Of a stretch of DNA of 45,682 bases, positions 25,496 to 35,684 are shown piece after piece. The notes under the pieces were generated by a model, which had not been told where the DNA came from, ran no database searches, and saw only the letters and a program-made list of their open reading frames with translations. A program made the translations under genes and the position numbers. The stretch is taken from assembly GCA_024690405.1 (NCBI GenBank), contig JAILCU010000072.1, forward strand, positions 1 to 45,682, given 5' to 3'. Within the stretch, counting starts at the first letter, position 1; each line of letters starts with the position of its first letter. Origin of the DNA: Bacteroidales bacterium (GTDB lineage: Bacteria; Bacteroidota; Bacteroidia; Bacteroidales; Bacteroidaceae).

Positions 25496-26029
25496 ATGAG
25501 AAAGGAAGATAAAGCCCTCATTATCGAACAGCTGGGCAAGACCCTGAAGGAGTTTCCCCATTTCTACCTCGTTGATGTAACTGGCATGGACGCTGCCCGC
25601 ACGAGCGCTATGCGTCGTCAGTGCTTCAAGAACGAAGTGAAGATGGTGGTGGTCAAGAACACCCTCCTTCATAAGGCCTTCGAAGCCAGTGATATCGACT
25701 ATTCACCACTTTATGACACCCTCAAGGGCACAACGGCGGTGATCTTTACCTCCGTGGCCAACGCTCCCGCCAAGATGCTGAACGAGCTCACAGCTAAGAA
25801 CCCCAAGGGTGTGACGATCCCCGAACTGAAGGCAGCCTATGCCGAGGAGAGCTTCTACGTAGGAGCCGACCAGCTGGACGCCCTCTGTTCCATCAAGAGC
25901 AAGAGCGAAGTCATCGCAGAGATCGTGGCTATGCTGCAATCTCCGATGCAAGGCGTGCTCTCCGCTCTCGAGTCTGGAGCCGGCACTATTCACGGTGTCC
26001 TCGAGACCCTCGCCAAGAAGGGCGAATAA
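25496..26029 (+). CDS. rplJ: 50S ribosomal protein L10 (uL10)
   Basis: 177 residues. N-terminal rRNA-binding domain (MRKEDKALIIEQLGKTLKEF; VVVKNTLLHKAF) and a C-terminal helix for L7/L12 dimers. It starts 18 bases after rplA, with no long L10 leader visible. Confidence 0.97.
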   Translation: MRKEDKALIIEQLGKTLKEFPHFYLVDVTGMDAARTSAMRRQCFKNEVKMVVVKNTLLHKAFEASDIDYSPLYDTLKGTTAVIFTSVANAPAKMLNELTAKNPKGVTIPELKAAYAEESFYVGADQLDALCSIKSKSEVIAEIVAMLQSPMQGVLSALESGAGTIHGVLETLAKKGE

Positions 26030-26082
26030 TCAAATTTATAATTACCCTAAAGTCAAACAAAACAAAATTTTCATAAATTATT

Positions 26083-26460
26083 ATGGCAGACATTAAAGCT
26101 ATTGCTGAAGAGTTGGTTAACTTGACAGTGAAGGAAGTAAATGATTTGAAGAACCTCCTGAAAGAGGAGTATGGTATTGAACCCGCTGCAGCTGCTGTTG
26201 CTGTTGCTGCTGGCCCCGCTGCCGGCGCTGCTCCCGCTGCTGAAGAGAAGACTGATTTCGACGTCGTCCTCAAGAGCGCTGGCGCTGCTAAGTTGCAGGT
26301 CGTCAAGGCTGTGAAGGAAGCTTGCGGTCTCGGCCTGAAGGAAGCTAAGGAGCTCGTTGACGGCGCTCCCAGCACCCTGAAGGAAGGCATGCCCAAGGCT
26401 GACGCTGAGGCTCTGAAGAAGACCCTCGAAGAGGCTGGTGCAGAGATCGAGCTCAAGTAA
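26083..26460 (+). CDS. rplL: 50S ribosomal protein L7/L12 (bL12)
   Basis: 125 residues: N-terminal dimer domain, an Ala/Gly-rich hinge (about residues 35-58) and the C-terminal factor-binding domain ([24 protein letters not shown]). It is followed by a strong hairpin before rpoB. Confidence 0.98.
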   Translation: MADIKAIAEELVNLTVKEVNDLKNLLKEEYGIEPAAAAVAVAAGPAAGAAPAAEEKTDFDVVLKSAGAAKLQVVKAVKEACGLGLKEAKELVDGAPSTLKEGMPKADAEALKKTLEEAGAEIELK

Positions 26461-26492
26461 GAGCGCGAACCCGACACCGTCGGATATTATAG

Positions 26493-26528
26493 GTAGAGAA
26501 CTCTCTGGTAGAGAGTCCTCTACTTTTT
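26493..26528 (+). terminator. Terminator/attenuator between rplL and rpoB
   Basis: GTAGAG-A-ACTCTCT (26493-26506) pairs with AGAGAGT-C-CTCTAC (26510-26523): 13 pairs and one A/C mismatch around a GGT loop, then TTTTT. It probably reduces rpoBC transcription relative to ribosomal proteins, as attenuation does in E. coli. Confidence 0.8.
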
Positions 26529-26634
26529 GCGTCTTTACAAGTCCGTAGCCCCTACAAACCAACGCCTGAACTGACAACGCCCTTTTCCTGCTACAGAAAA
26601 TCCTTATTATCCATTCTATAAATCATCATTCTTG

Positions 26635-29600
26635 ATGGCTAAGAAAATCAACCAACGCGTTAACTTTGCTTCGGTGAAGAATCCGATGCCTTATCCGGAT
26701 TTCCTCGAGGTGCAGCTCAAGTCGTTCAATGACTTCCTGCAGCTCGACACGCCGCCGGAGCTGCGTAAGAACGATGGCCTTTACAAGGTGTTCTCCGAGA
26801 ACTTCCCCATCGCCGACACGCGCAACAACTTTGTCCTCGAGTTCCTCGACTACTACATTGATCCGCCTCGCTACTCCATCGAGGAGTGCCTGGAGCGCGG
26901 ACTCACCTATGCTGTGCCTCTCAAGGCCAAGCTGAAACTCTATTGTACGGATCCTGACCACGAGGATTTCGACACCGTCATCCAAGATGTCTTCCTTGGC
27001 CCGATTCCTTATATGACGGCCAACGGAACCTTTGTCATCAATGGTGCCGAGCGTGTTGTCGTGAGTCAGTTGCACCGCTCTCCTGGCGTGTTCTTCGGCA
27101 GCAGCCTGCACGCCAACGGCACTCAGCTCTACAGCGCCCGTATCATCCCCTTCAAGGGCTCCTGGATAGAGTTTGCCACGGATATCAACAACGTGATGTA
27201 TGCTTACATCGACCGTAAGAAGAAGCTGCCCGTGACGACACTCCTGCGTGCCATCGGTTTCGAAAACGACAAGGATATCCTCGAGATCTTCAACCTGGCA
27301 GAGGAGGTGAAGGTCAACAAGACCAACCTCAAGAAGTATGTCGGTATGAAACTGGCCGCCCGTGTGCTGAAGTCCTGGATTGAAGACTTCGTGGACGAGG
27401 ACACCGGTGAAGTGGTGTCAATTGAGCGCAACGAGGTGATTATGGACCGCGAGACCGTGCTGACGAATGAGAATATTGCAGATATCCTCGACAGCGGTGC
27501 TGCCACGATTCTCGTTCACAAGGAAGACCCCGACGGCAGCGACTACAGTATTATCTTTAATACGCTGGCCAAAGACCCTTCCAACTCCGAGAAAGAAGCT
27601 GTGCTCTACATCTATCGTCAGCTGCGCAATGCTGACCCGGCCGATGATGCCAGTGCACGCGAGGTCATCAACAACCTCTTCTTCTCCGAGAAACGCTATG
27701 ATCTGGGCGAGGTCGGACGTTACCGCATCAACCGCAAGCTGAACCTTGATACCGATCCGGGCGTGCGCGTGCTCACCCAGCAGGATATCATTGAGATTAT
27801 CAAATACCTCATCGAACTGGTCAACTCCAAGGCTCAGGTTGATGATATTGACCACCTCTCCAACCGGCGCGTACGTACCGTTGGCGAGCAGCTCTCCAAT
27901 CAGTTCGCCATCGGTCTGGCCCGCATGAGCCGCACCATCCGCGAGCGTATGAATGTGCGCGACAACGAGGTCTTCACCCCCACCGACCTGATCAACGCCA
28001 AGACTATTTCCAGCGTCATCAACTCGTTCTTCGGTACGAACGCCTTGAGCCAGTTCATGGACCAGACCAACCCCTTGGCGGAAGTCACCCACAAACGTCG
28101 CCTCTCGGCCCTCGGTCCCGGCGGTCTTAGCCGCGAGCGTGCCGGCTTCGAGGTGCGCGACGTGCACTATACTCACTACGGCCGTCTGTGTCCTATCGAG
28201 TCTCCTGAAGGACCTAACATCGGTCTGATCTCCTCGCTCTGCGTCTATGCAAAGATCAACGACCTCGGTTTCATCTCCACACCTTACCGTAAAGTCAACA
28301 ATGGTGTGGTAGACCTGACTCCCGAAGGCATCTCCTATTTCACTGCCGAGGAGGAGGAGAACCTCATCATCGGACAGGGTAATGCCCCGCTGCGAGACAA
28401 CGGTCATTTCATCCGCAAGGTTGTGAAATGCCGTCAGGACGATGATTATCCTGTCGTGCCCCCCACAGAGGTCAACCTCATGGACGTAGCTCCGCAGCAG
28501 ATTGCCTCTATCGCCGCTTCGCTCATCCCGTTCCTTGAGCACGATGATGCTCACCGCGCACTCATGGGTTCCAACATGATGCGTCAGGCTGTGCCTCTTA
28601 TCCGTACCGAGGCTCCTATCGTGGGCACAGGTATCGAAAAGCAAGTCTGCGAGGACAGCCGGACGATGATCGTGGCCGAGGGTGCTGGTGTCGTAGAATA
28701 TGTGGATGCTACCACCATCCGTATCCTTTACGACCGTACCGAGGAGGAAGAGTTCGTGAGCTTCGAACCCGCCCTCAAGGAATACCGCATTCCTAAGTTC
28801 CGTCGCACCAACCAGAATATGACCATCGACCTGCGCCCGATCTGCAATAAAGGTCAGCGCGTGAAGGCTGGAGATATTCTTACCGAAGGCTACTCCACCG
28901 AGAACGGAGAACTGGCCCTTGGTCGCAACCTCCTCGTGGCTTACATGCCTTGGAAGGGTTACAACTACGAAGATGCTATCGTCCTGAACGAGCGCGTTGT
29001 ACGCGAAGACCTGCTCACCAGCGTCCACGTTGAGGAGTTCAGCCTTGAGGTGAGAGAGACAAAGCGCGGTGTGGAAGAACTCACTTCCGACATCCCCAAT
29101 GTCAGTGAAGAAGCCACCAAGGACCTCGATGAGAACGGTATTATCCGCGTCGGTGCACAGGTACTGCCCGGTGATATTCTCATCGGTAAGATCACGCCGA
29201 AGGGCGAAAGCGATCCCTCGCCCGAGGAGAAACTGCTCCGCGCAATCTTCGGTGATAAGGCCGGTGATGTGAAAGATGCCTCCTTGAAGGCTTCTCCCTC
29301 GCTGTCTGGTACGGTCATTGACAAGAAACTCTTCTCGAGAGCCATCAAGACCCGTCAGGAGAAGCTGCGCGACAAGCAGCGTCTGCCTAAGATTGACGAG
29401 GAGTTTGAAATGAAAGTCGGCGACCTCAAGGCCATTCTCATCGACAAGCTCCTGGAACTGACCAAGGATCTTCCCTCGCAGGGCGTGAAGGATTATATGG
29501 GTGCAGAGGTCATCGCCAAAGGCACCGCCTTCTCCGTGGCGAACCTCAATGCGCTCGACTATACCGGTGTGCAGTTGATCGGTTGGACCACTGACGAGCA

Positions 29601-30444
29601 CGTGAATGGTCTGATCTCGCAACTGATCATTAACTTTATCAAGAAATACAAGCTGCTGGATGCTGAACTCAAGCGCCGCAAGTTCGCCATCACTATTGGC
29701 GACGAGCTGCCTTCAGGCATCATCCAGATGGCGAAGGTTTATGTCGCCAAGAAACGTAAGATAGGTGTCGGTGATAAGATGGCCGGCCGCCATGGTAACA
29801 AGGGTATTGTCTCGAAGGTCGTGCGCCAGGAAGATATGCCTTTCATGGCCGACGGAACACCCGTGGACATCGTTCTCAACCCCCTCGGCGTGCCTTCACG
29901 TATGAACATCGGTCAGATCTTCGAAGCCGTCCTCGGCGCCGCCGGTAAGGAACTCGGCGTGAAGTTCGCCACCCCGATTTTCGATGGCGCTTCGCTTGAC
30001 GACCTTTGTGAATGGACCGACAAGGCCGGTCTGCCGCGCTACTGCTCTACTCAGCTTTACGACGGCGCTACGGGTGAGAAGTTCGACCAGCTGGCTACCG
30101 TGGGCGTGTCCTATATGCTCAAACTCGGTCACATGGTTGAGGATAAGATGCACGCACGTTCCATTGGTCCGTACAGTCTCATTACACAGCAGCCTCTCGG
30201 CGGTAAGGCTCAGTTCGGCGGTCAGCGTTTCGGTGAGATGGAGGTCTGGGCTATCGAAGCCTTCGGCGCTTCGCACGTCCTTCAAGAGATTCTCACCATC
30301 AAGTCCGATGACGTCACCGGTCGCAGCAAGGCTTACGAAGCCATCGTCAAGGGTGAGCCGATGCCTACTCCCGGCATCCCCGAGTCGCTCAACGTTCTGC
30401 TCCATGAACTTCGCGGTTTAGGACTTTCCGTCACTCTCGAATGA
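26635..30444 (+). CDS. rpoB: RNA polymerase beta subunit
   Basis: 1,269 residues from the ATG at 26635 (a TTG three bases before is less likely). Complete, ending in the conserved C-terminal block with [19 protein letters not shown] upstream. The rifampicin-pocket residues equal to E. coli Q513, D516, H526 and S531 are Q473, D476, H486 and S491, all of the sensitive type. It lies 66 bases before rpoC. Confidence 0.99.
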   Translation: MAKKINQRVNFASVKNPMPYPDFLEVQLKSFNDFLQLDTPPELRKNDGLYKVFSENFPIADTRNNFVLEFLDYYIDPPRYSIEECLERGLTYAVPLKAKLKLYCTDPDHEDFDTVIQDVFLGPIPYMTANGTFVINGAERVVVSQLHRSPGVFFGSSLHANGTQLYSARIIPFKGSWIEFATDINNVMYAYIDRKKKLPVTTLLRAIGFENDKDILEIFNLAEEVKVNKTNLKKYVGMKLAARVLKSWIEDFVDEDTGEVVSIERNEVIMDRETVLTNENIADILDSGAATILVHKEDPDGSDYSIIFNTLAKDPSNSEKEAVLYIYRQLRNADPADDASAREVINNLFFSEKRYDLGEVGRYRINRKLNLDTDPGVRVLTQQDIIEIIKYLIELVNSKAQVDDIDHLSNRRVRTVGEQLSNQFAIGLARMSRTIRERMNVRDNEVFTPTDLINAKTISSVINSFFGTNALSQFMDQTNPLAEVTHKRRLSALGPGGLSRERAGFEVRDVHYTHYGRLCPIESPEGPNIGLISSLCVYAKINDLGFISTPYRKVNNGVVDLTPEGISYFTAEEEENLIIGQGNAPLRDNGHFIRKVVKCRQDDDYPVVPPTEVNLMDVAPQQIASIAASLIPFLEHDDAHRALMGSNMMRQAVPLIRTEAPIVGTGIEKQVCEDSRTMIVAEGAGVVEYVDATTIRILYDRTEEEEFVSFEPALKEYRIPKFRRTNQNMTIDLRPICNKGQRVKAGDILTEGYSTENGELALGRNLLVAYMPWKGYNYEDAIVLNERVVREDLLTSVHVEEFSLEVRETKRGVEELTSDIPNVSEEATKDLDENGIIRVGAQVLPGDILIGKITPKGESDPSPEEKLLRAIFGDKAGDVKDASLKASPSLSGTVIDKKLFSRAIKTRQEKLRDKQRLPKIDEEFEMKVGDLKAILIDKLLELTKDLPSQGVKDYMGAEVIAKGTAFSVANLNALDYTGVQLIGWTTDEHVNGLISQLIINFIKKYKLLDAELKRRKFAITIGDELPSGIIQMAKVYVAKKRKIGVGDKMAGRHGNKGIVSKVVRQEDMPFMADGTPVDIVLNPLGVPSRMNIGQIFEAVLGAAGKELGVKFATPIFDGASLDDLCEWTDKAGLPRYCSTQLYDGATGEKFDQLATVGVSYMLKLGHMVEDKMHARSIGPYSLITQQPLGGKAQFGGQRFGEMEVWAIEAFGASHVLQEILTIKSDDVTGRSKAYEAIVKGEPMPTPGIPESLNVLLHELRGLGLSVTLE

Positions 30445-30470
30445 CGGATGTAAAATGTAAATGTAATACC

Positions 30471-30502
30471 ACATTTGACATTTGACATTTAACATTTAAC
30501 AT
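30471..30502. repeat. ACATTTG/ACATTTA direct repeats between rpoB and rpoC
   Basis: Four 7-base units (ACATTTG twice, ACATTTA twice) plus ACAT. The preceding ATGTAAATGT can pair with them to form a weak AT hairpin just before the rpoC start. Confidence 0.7.
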
Positions 30503-30510
30503 CAGCTATT

Positions 30511-33500
30511 ATGCCTTACAAGAAAGAAAATAAAGTCAGAAATAATTTCACCAAGATTACCATCGGGCTGGCATCGCCCGAGGAAATCAAGGAGAATTCC
30601 TTCGGCGAGGTCCTCAAACCCGAAACCATCAACTATCGCACGTATAAGCCCGAGCGCGACGGCCTTTTCTGCGAACGCATCTTCGGTCCTACCAAGGACT
30701 ATGAGTGCCATTGCGGTAAGTACAAGCGCATCCGCTACAAGGGCATTGTCTGCGACCGTTGCGGTGTTGAGGTCACTGAGAAGAAAGTCCGCCGCGAGCG
30801 CAGCGGTCACATCGAACTCGTTGTGCCCGTAGCTCATATCTGGTATTTCCGCAGCCTGCCCAACAAGATCGGCTATCTGCTCGGAATGCCGACAAAGAAA
30901 CTGGATGCTGTCATCTATTATGAGCGTTACGTGGTTATCAATCCAGGTCCTTTCCTCGAGTCAGAGGAAGAAGGAGTGCATCTCGAGAAATACGATCTCC
31001 TCTCCGAAGAGGAATACCTCGATCACCTCGACCGCCTGCCCGAAGACAACCAGTATCTCTCCGACGACGATCCCAACAAGTTCGTTGCGAAGATGGGTGC
31101 CGAGGCCATCTACGACCTCCTCGTAGGTCTTGACCTCGACAAACTCAGCTACGAGTTGCGCGACCGCGCCAACAGCGACACCGCTCAACAGCGCAAGAAC
31201 GAGGCATTGAAGCGCCTGCAGGTCGTCGAGAGTTTCCGTGCCAGCCGGGGCCGCAACAAGCCGGAATGGATGATCATGCGTATGCTGCCCGTCATTCCGC
31301 CCGATTTGCGTCCGCTCGTGCCCCTCGATGGCGGCCGTTTTGCGACCTCCGACCTCAACGACCTCTATCGTCGCGTAATCATTCGCAACAACCGTCTGAA
31401 GCGTCTCATCGAGATCAAGGCTCCGGAAGTCATTCTTCGCAACGAGAAGCGCATGCTTCAGGAAGCCGTTGACAGTCTCTTCGACAACAGCCGCAAGAGC
31501 AGCGCCGTCAAGAGCGAGAGCAACCGCCCGCTGAAGTCCCTCTCCGACTCCCTCAAAGGTAAGCAGGGACGCTTCCGTCAGAACCTCCTCGGTAAGCGAG
31601 TTGACTACTCTGCACGTTCCGTGATTGTCGTAGGTCCTGAGCTCAATATGGGTGAGTGCGGTCTGCCCAAACTGATGGCAGCCGAACTCTACAAGCCGTT
31701 CATTATCCGCAAGCTCATTGAGCGCGGCATCGTCAAGACGGTGAAATCCGCCAAGAAGATCGTTGACCGCAAGGACCCCGTCATCTGGGACATCCTCGAG
31801 CACGTTATGAAGGGTCACCCCGTGCTTCTCAACCGTGCTCCGACACTTCACCGTCTGGGTATCCAGGCTTTCCAACCCCACATGATCGAGGGCAAGGCCA
31901 TTCAGTTGCACCCGCTGGCATGTACGGCGTTCAATGCCGACTTCGACGGCGACCAGATGGCTGTCCATCTCCCCCTCTCCAACGAGGCTATCCTTGAGGC
32001 ACAGATCCTGATGCTGCAGAGCCACAACATCCTGAACCCTGCCAACGGTGCGCCTATCACTGTACCCTCGCAGGATATGGTGCTTGGTCTGTACTACATC
32101 ACCAAGATCCGTCCGGGTGCGCTCGGCGAAGGGCTCACTTTCTACGGCCCTGAAGAAGCCATCATCGCTTATAATGAGAAACGCGTTGATGTGCACGCCC
32201 CCGTCAAGGTGGTTGTTGTCGACAAACTTGAGGATGGCAAACTCGGCCGTCGTATGGTCGAGACTTCCGTAGGTCGTGTCATCGTCAACGAGATTATTCC
32301 TCAGGAAGTCGGCTTCTTCAACGACGTTATCTCTAAGAAGACTCTTCGTGACCTCATCACCAACGTCATCAAGACGGTGGGTGTGGCACGTGCCTGCTCC
32401 TTCCTCGATGGTATCAAGAACCTCGGTTACAAACTGGCGTACGACGGCGGTCTGTCCTTCAACCTCGGTGACATTATCATTCCTGAGGAGAAAGCAGCGC
32501 TTGTCCAGCGTGGTAATGACGAGGTCGAACGTATCACGGGTGACTACAATATGGGCTTCATCACCGACAAGGAGCGCTACAACCAGGTTATCGATGCCTG
32601 GACGCATGTCAACAACGACCTCTCTGCCGTGCTGATGAAGACGATGCGCGAAGCCGACCAGGGCTTCAACGCCGTCTATATGATGCTGGATTCCGGTGCC
32701 CGTGGTAGTGCCGGTCAGATCTCTCAGCTCTCCGGTATGCGTGGTCTGATGGCGAAGCCCCAGAAGGCTGGTGCCGAGGCTCAGATCATCGAGAACCCGA
32801 TTCTGTCCAACTTCAAGGAAGGTATGTCTGTGCTGGAGTACTTTATCTCTACGCACGGTGCCCGTAAGGGTCTTGCCGATACCGCTCTGAAGACAGCTGA
32901 TGCCGGTTATCTTACCCGTCGTCTGGTTGACGTCTCTCACGATGTCATCATCACCGAGGAGGATTGCGGCACGTTGCGCGGTCTCGTTTGCACAGCCCTG
33001 AAGAACGGCGACGAAGTGATCAGCTCGCTGCGCGACCGCATCCTGGGTCGTGTCAGCGTCCACGATATCATCAATCCCTCTACCAACAAACTCATCGTGG
33101 CTGCCGGCGAAGAAATCACTGAGGCAATTGCCAACGAGATTGAAGCCAGTCCTATCGAGAGCGTGGAAATCCGTTCGGTGCTCACCTGTGAGTCCAAACA
33201 CGGTGTCTGCATGAAGTGCTACGGACGTAACCTCGCCAGCAGCCGAATGGTGCAGAAAGGCGAAGCCGTTGGTGTGATTGCTGCACAGTCCATCGGTGAG
33301 CCTGGTACTCAGCTGACGCTGCGTACGTTCCACGCCGGTGGTGTGGCAGATAATGCTGCTGCCAATGCCACCATCAAGGCCAAATACGATTCCAAGCTCG
33401 AGTTCGAGGAACTGCGCACGGTAGATATCGTCGATGAGATGGGACAACCGGCCAAAATGGTCGTAGGACGTCTGGCCGAAGTCCGCTTCGTGGATATCAA

Positions 33501-34803
33501 CACCGGCATCGTGCTCCTGACGCAGAACGTTCCTTATGGCTCTACCCTTTATAAGAGGGACGGAGAGAAGGTCGAGAACGGAGATATGGTGGCTAAATGG
33601 GATCCGTTCAACGCGGTCATCGTCACTGAAAGTGCCGGTCGAATCGAATTTGAGGACGTTATTGAAGGTGTCACCTATCGTGTCGAGACAGATGATGCCA
33701 CGGGCTTGCGCGAGCTCATCGTGATGGAGTCCAAGGACAGAACCAAGGTTCCGGTCTGCCACATCCTCGACGAGAACGGCGAACTGCTCCGCACTTACAA
33801 CTTCCCCATCGGCGGTCATATCTCCGTGGAAGACAAGCAGGAAGTCAAGGCTGGTGATGTCCTCGTGAAAATCCCGCGCGCCGTAGGCAAGGCTGGTGAT
33901 ATCACTGGCGGTCTGCCCCGTGTGACTGAGCTCTTCGAGGCCCGCAACCCGAGTAATCCTGCTGTCGTCAGTGAAATTGACGGTGAGGTCAAGATGGGTA
34001 AACTCAAGCGCGGTAACCGTGAGATTATCATCACCTCCAAGGTCGGTGACGAGCGCCACTATCTCGTGCCGCTGTCCAAGCAGATCCTGGTGCAGGAGAA
34101 CGACTATGTCCGTGCCGGCACTCCTCTGTCCGACGGCGCCATTACCCCGGCCGACATCCTGGCTATCAAAGGTCCTACCGCAGTGCAGGAATATATTGTC
34201 AATGAGGTGCAGGATGTGTATCGTCTGCAAGGTGTGAAGATCAACGACAAGCACTTTGAAGTCATCGTTCGTCAGATGATGCGTAAGGTGCAGATCAACG
34301 AGCCTGGCGATACCCGTTTCCTCGAGCAGCAGATTGTCGATAAACTCGAGTTCTCTGAGGAGAACGACCGCATCTGGGGCAAGAAAGTGGTTACTGATGC
34401 CGGTGACAGCGAGACGATGCTGCCGGGTATGATCATTACCGCCCGTAAGCTCCGCGACGAGAATTCGATGTTGAAGCGTCGTGACTTGCGTCCCGTTGTC
34501 GTCCGCGACGCAGTACCTGCCACGTCAACGCAGATCTTGCAAGGTATTACCCGCGCTGCGCTGCAAACCACCTCGTTCATGTCTGCCGCTTCCTTCCAGG
34601 AAACCACCAAGGTGCTCAACGAAGCTGCAATCAACGGCAAGAGCGATTACCTCGAGGGCATGAAGGAGAACGTCATCTGCGGTCACCTGATTCCTGCAGG
34701 TACGGGTCTGCGCGAGTTTGAGCGCATCATCGTGGGCTCCAAGGAAGACTACGACCGCGTGCTCTCCAACCGCAAGGCAATCCTCGACTACGACATCGAC
34801 TGA
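30511..34803 (+). CDS. rpoC: RNA polymerase beta' subunit
   Basis: 1,430 residues. N-terminal zinc site [20 protein letters not shown], catalytic NADFDGD (475-481) holding the active-site magnesium, the second zinc cluster with DCGTLRG and [13 protein letters not shown], and the conserved C-terminal segment. Complete and directly downstream of rpoB. Confidence 0.99.
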   Translation: MPYKKENKVRNNFTKITIGLASPEEIKENSFGEVLKPETINYRTYKPERDGLFCERIFGPTKDYECHCGKYKRIRYKGIVCDRCGVEVTEKKVRRERSGHIELVVPVAHIWYFRSLPNKIGYLLGMPTKKLDAVIYYERYVVINPGPFLESEEEGVHLEKYDLLSEEEYLDHLDRLPEDNQYLSDDDPNKFVAKMGAEAIYDLLVGLDLDKLSYELRDRANSDTAQQRKNEALKRLQVVESFRASRGRNKPEWMIMRMLPVIPPDLRPLVPLDGGRFATSDLNDLYRRVIIRNNRLKRLIEIKAPEVILRNEKRMLQEAVDSLFDNSRKSSAVKSESNRPLKSLSDSLKGKQGRFRQNLLGKRVDYSARSVIVVGPELNMGECGLPKLMAAELYKPFIIRKLIERGIVKTVKSAKKIVDRKDPVIWDILEHVMKGHPVLLNRAPTLHRLGIQAFQPHMIEGKAIQLHPLACTAFNADFDGDQMAVHLPLSNEAILEAQILMLQSHNILNPANGAPITVPSQDMVLGLYYITKIRPGALGEGLTFYGPEEAIIAYNEKRVDVHAPVKVVVVDKLEDGKLGRRMVETSVGRVIVNEIIPQEVGFFNDVISKKTLRDLITNVIKTVGVARACSFLDGIKNLGYKLAYDGGLSFNLGDIIIPEEKAALVQRGNDEVERITGDYNMGFITDKERYNQVIDAWTHVNNDLSAVLMKTMREADQGFNAVYMMLDSGARGSAGQISQLSGMRGLMAKPQKAGAEAQIIENPILSNFKEGMSVLEYFISTHGARKGLADTALKTADAGYLTRRLVDVSHDVIITEEDCGTLRGLVCTALKNGDEVISSLRDRILGRVSVHDIINPSTNKLIVAAGEEITEAIANEIEASPIESVEIRSVLTCESKHGVCMKCYGRNLASSRMVQKGEAVGVIAAQSIGEPGTQLTLRTFHAGGVADNAAANATIKAKYDSKLEFEELRTVDIVDEMGQPAKMVVGRLAEVRFVDINTGIVLLTQNVPYGSTLYKRDGEKVENGDMVAKWDPFNAVIVTESAGRIEFEDVIEGVTYRVETDDATGLRELIVMESKDRTKVPVCHILDENGELLRTYNFPIGGHISVEDKQEVKAGDVLVKIPRAVGKAGDITGGLPRVTELFEARNPSNPAVVSEIDGEVKMGKLKRGNREIIITSKVGDERHYLVPLSKQILVQENDYVRAGTPLSDGAITPADILAIKGPTAVQEYIVNEVQDVYRLQGVKINDKHFEVIVRQMMRKVQINEPGDTRFLEQQIVDKLEFSEENDRIWGKKVVTDAGDSETMLPGMIITARKLRDENSMLKRRDLRPVVVRDAVPATSTQILQGITRAALQTTSFMSAASFQETTKVLNEAAINGKSDYLEGMKENVICGHLIPAGTGLREFERIIVGSKEDYDRVLSNRKAILDYDID

Positions 34804-34839
34804 TCGACGTTCACGTCGTACGACAAACAATCATCCTAG

Positions 34840-34870
34840 CAGCGCCGGTTCCTCCTTGGGGCCGGCGCTG
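34840..34870 (+). terminator. Terminator hairpin after rpoC
   Basis: CAGCGCCGG (34840-34848) pairs perfectly with CCGGCGCTG (34862-34870); the tail TCCTTCG is only weakly T-rich. Confidence 0.65.
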
Positions 34871-34886
34871 TCCTTCGATCAGTGCC

Positions 34887-34963
34887 AAGCCTCAAGGCTT
34901 TTACGCGAAAGCTTAATAGCTTTCGGCAAAAAGCCTTAAGGGTCGGGCGAAAGCCTTAAGGGT
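34887..34963. repeat. Hairpins and 20-nt period direct repeat
   Basis: AAGCCT-CA-AGGCTT (34887-34900), GAAAGCT-TAAT-AGCTTTC (34907-34924), then AAAGCCTTAAGGGT at 34930 and again at 34950. Confidence 0.75.
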
Positions 34964-35010
34964 ACCATGACGGAAAGACCACATGCCCAGAAAAAAATTT
35001 TGTTCAGAAT

Positions 35011-35052
35011 AGACTACAGACTACAGCCGCCATGTAGTCTGTAGTCTGTTTT
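35011..35052. terminator. 15-bp perfect hairpin, probably bidirectional terminator
   Basis: AGACTACAGACTACA (35011-35025) and TGTAGTCTGTAGTCT (35033-35047) with a 7-base loop, preceded by an A/T-rich run and followed by GTTTT. Each arm is itself a tandem repeat of AGACTAC. Confidence 0.7.
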
Positions 35053-35245
35053 AGAAAAAAATATTATTCGGATCTTCCTTCATTAACTTCTGCCGCCTAC
35101 GGCGCTGTTCTTTGCCGCATCGTCTTTTTGTTCTTTTTTAGCGTAGCAGATGAGTTTTTGTGCGCATAAAACAATACTCTGATACAATATTTGCGAATTA
35201 TTGCACACTTTTTTACATTTTATTCTTCCGTTAAGAAATTTTATG

Positions 35246-35253
35246 TATATTTG
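35246..35253 (+). promoter_or_regulatory. Promoter -7 element upstream of the repeat-protein gene
   Basis: TATATTTG, an exact TAnnTTTG, followed by CACCGCAGAAG. The -33 element is weak. If used, the leader is about 420 bases and includes the structured element. Confidence 0.55.
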
Positions 35254-35444
35254 CACCGCAGAAGCAGATGAAATGTAACATCAGTCCTGTTCAAACATGA
35301 TTCATTGCGAGCATTTCAAACGCTTGCGTGATGATAGTAAATACAGCTGTAAGTTATCATTTTAAACTATTAAATACATCAAATGCCTATGGGCTAAGTA
35401 AGACAATAAGGACAAATTGAAATTGAAGCGTCCGCTTGAATCTT

Positions 35445-35621
35445 GTTTCGGAAATTCGCCAAATTGAGAAACAACCAAGAGTAAAAAGCCTGGATGCTCA
35501 CGCTGGCCGCTTGGGCTTTTACTCGATATATGGTTGTTAGGTGTTTGGCGATACCTCCGAAACGTAGACGAAGTAATAAGTCCACGTTTTCTTTATGTCT
35601 CGCCAAACACACTAACAACCA
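35445..35621. repeat. Structured element with three copies of TCGCCAAA-N5/6-AACAACCA
   Basis: Copies at 35456-35477 (direct), 35531-35551 (inverted) and 35600-35621 (direct). The 8-base ends are identical in all three; the 5-6-base core varies. The middle copy can pair with either outer one. Left hairpin: arms 35445-35477 and 35531-35563, reinforced by GAGTAAAAAGCC (35479-35490) with GGCTTTTACTC (35514-35524). Right hairpin: 35531-35551 with 35600-35621, reinforced by GAAACGTAGAC and GTCCACGTTTTC. The two hairpins are mutually exclusive. Confidence 0.75.
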
Positions 35622-35684
35622 TCAATATCCATACAATCTATTTTTCCAATTAATATTAATAACTACTCATAAATCTTAATGCTT

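Larger units (their letters stand above)
34871..35684. other. Repeat-rich intergenic region and long leader of the repeat protein
   Basis: No convincing gene. In order: small hairpins and a direct repeat of AAAGCCTTAAGGGT (34930-34943 and 34950-34963), a perfect 15-bp hairpin (35011-35047), a promoter -7 element (35246-35253) and a large structured element (35445-35621). The minus-strand frame 35394-35618 (74 codons) runs through the structured element and is probably not a real gene. Confidence 0.65.

Noticed and set aside
30961-34254. 1,097-codon antisense open frame over rpoC
   Set aside because: Shadow of a highly expressed conserved gene; no start signal and no recognisable domain. The same applies to the 734-codon frame over rpoB (27418-29622).
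35394-35618. 74-codon minus-strand frame in the structured element
   Set aside because: It lies wholly in the inverted-repeat region with no promoter or domain; the pairing pattern explains the sequence better than coding.
35456-35621. Integron attC-like sites (GTTAGGT and TAACAA seen)
   Set aside because: The R and L box arrangement does not fit, no integrase or cassette genes are present, and the three-copy pattern is not that of attC.
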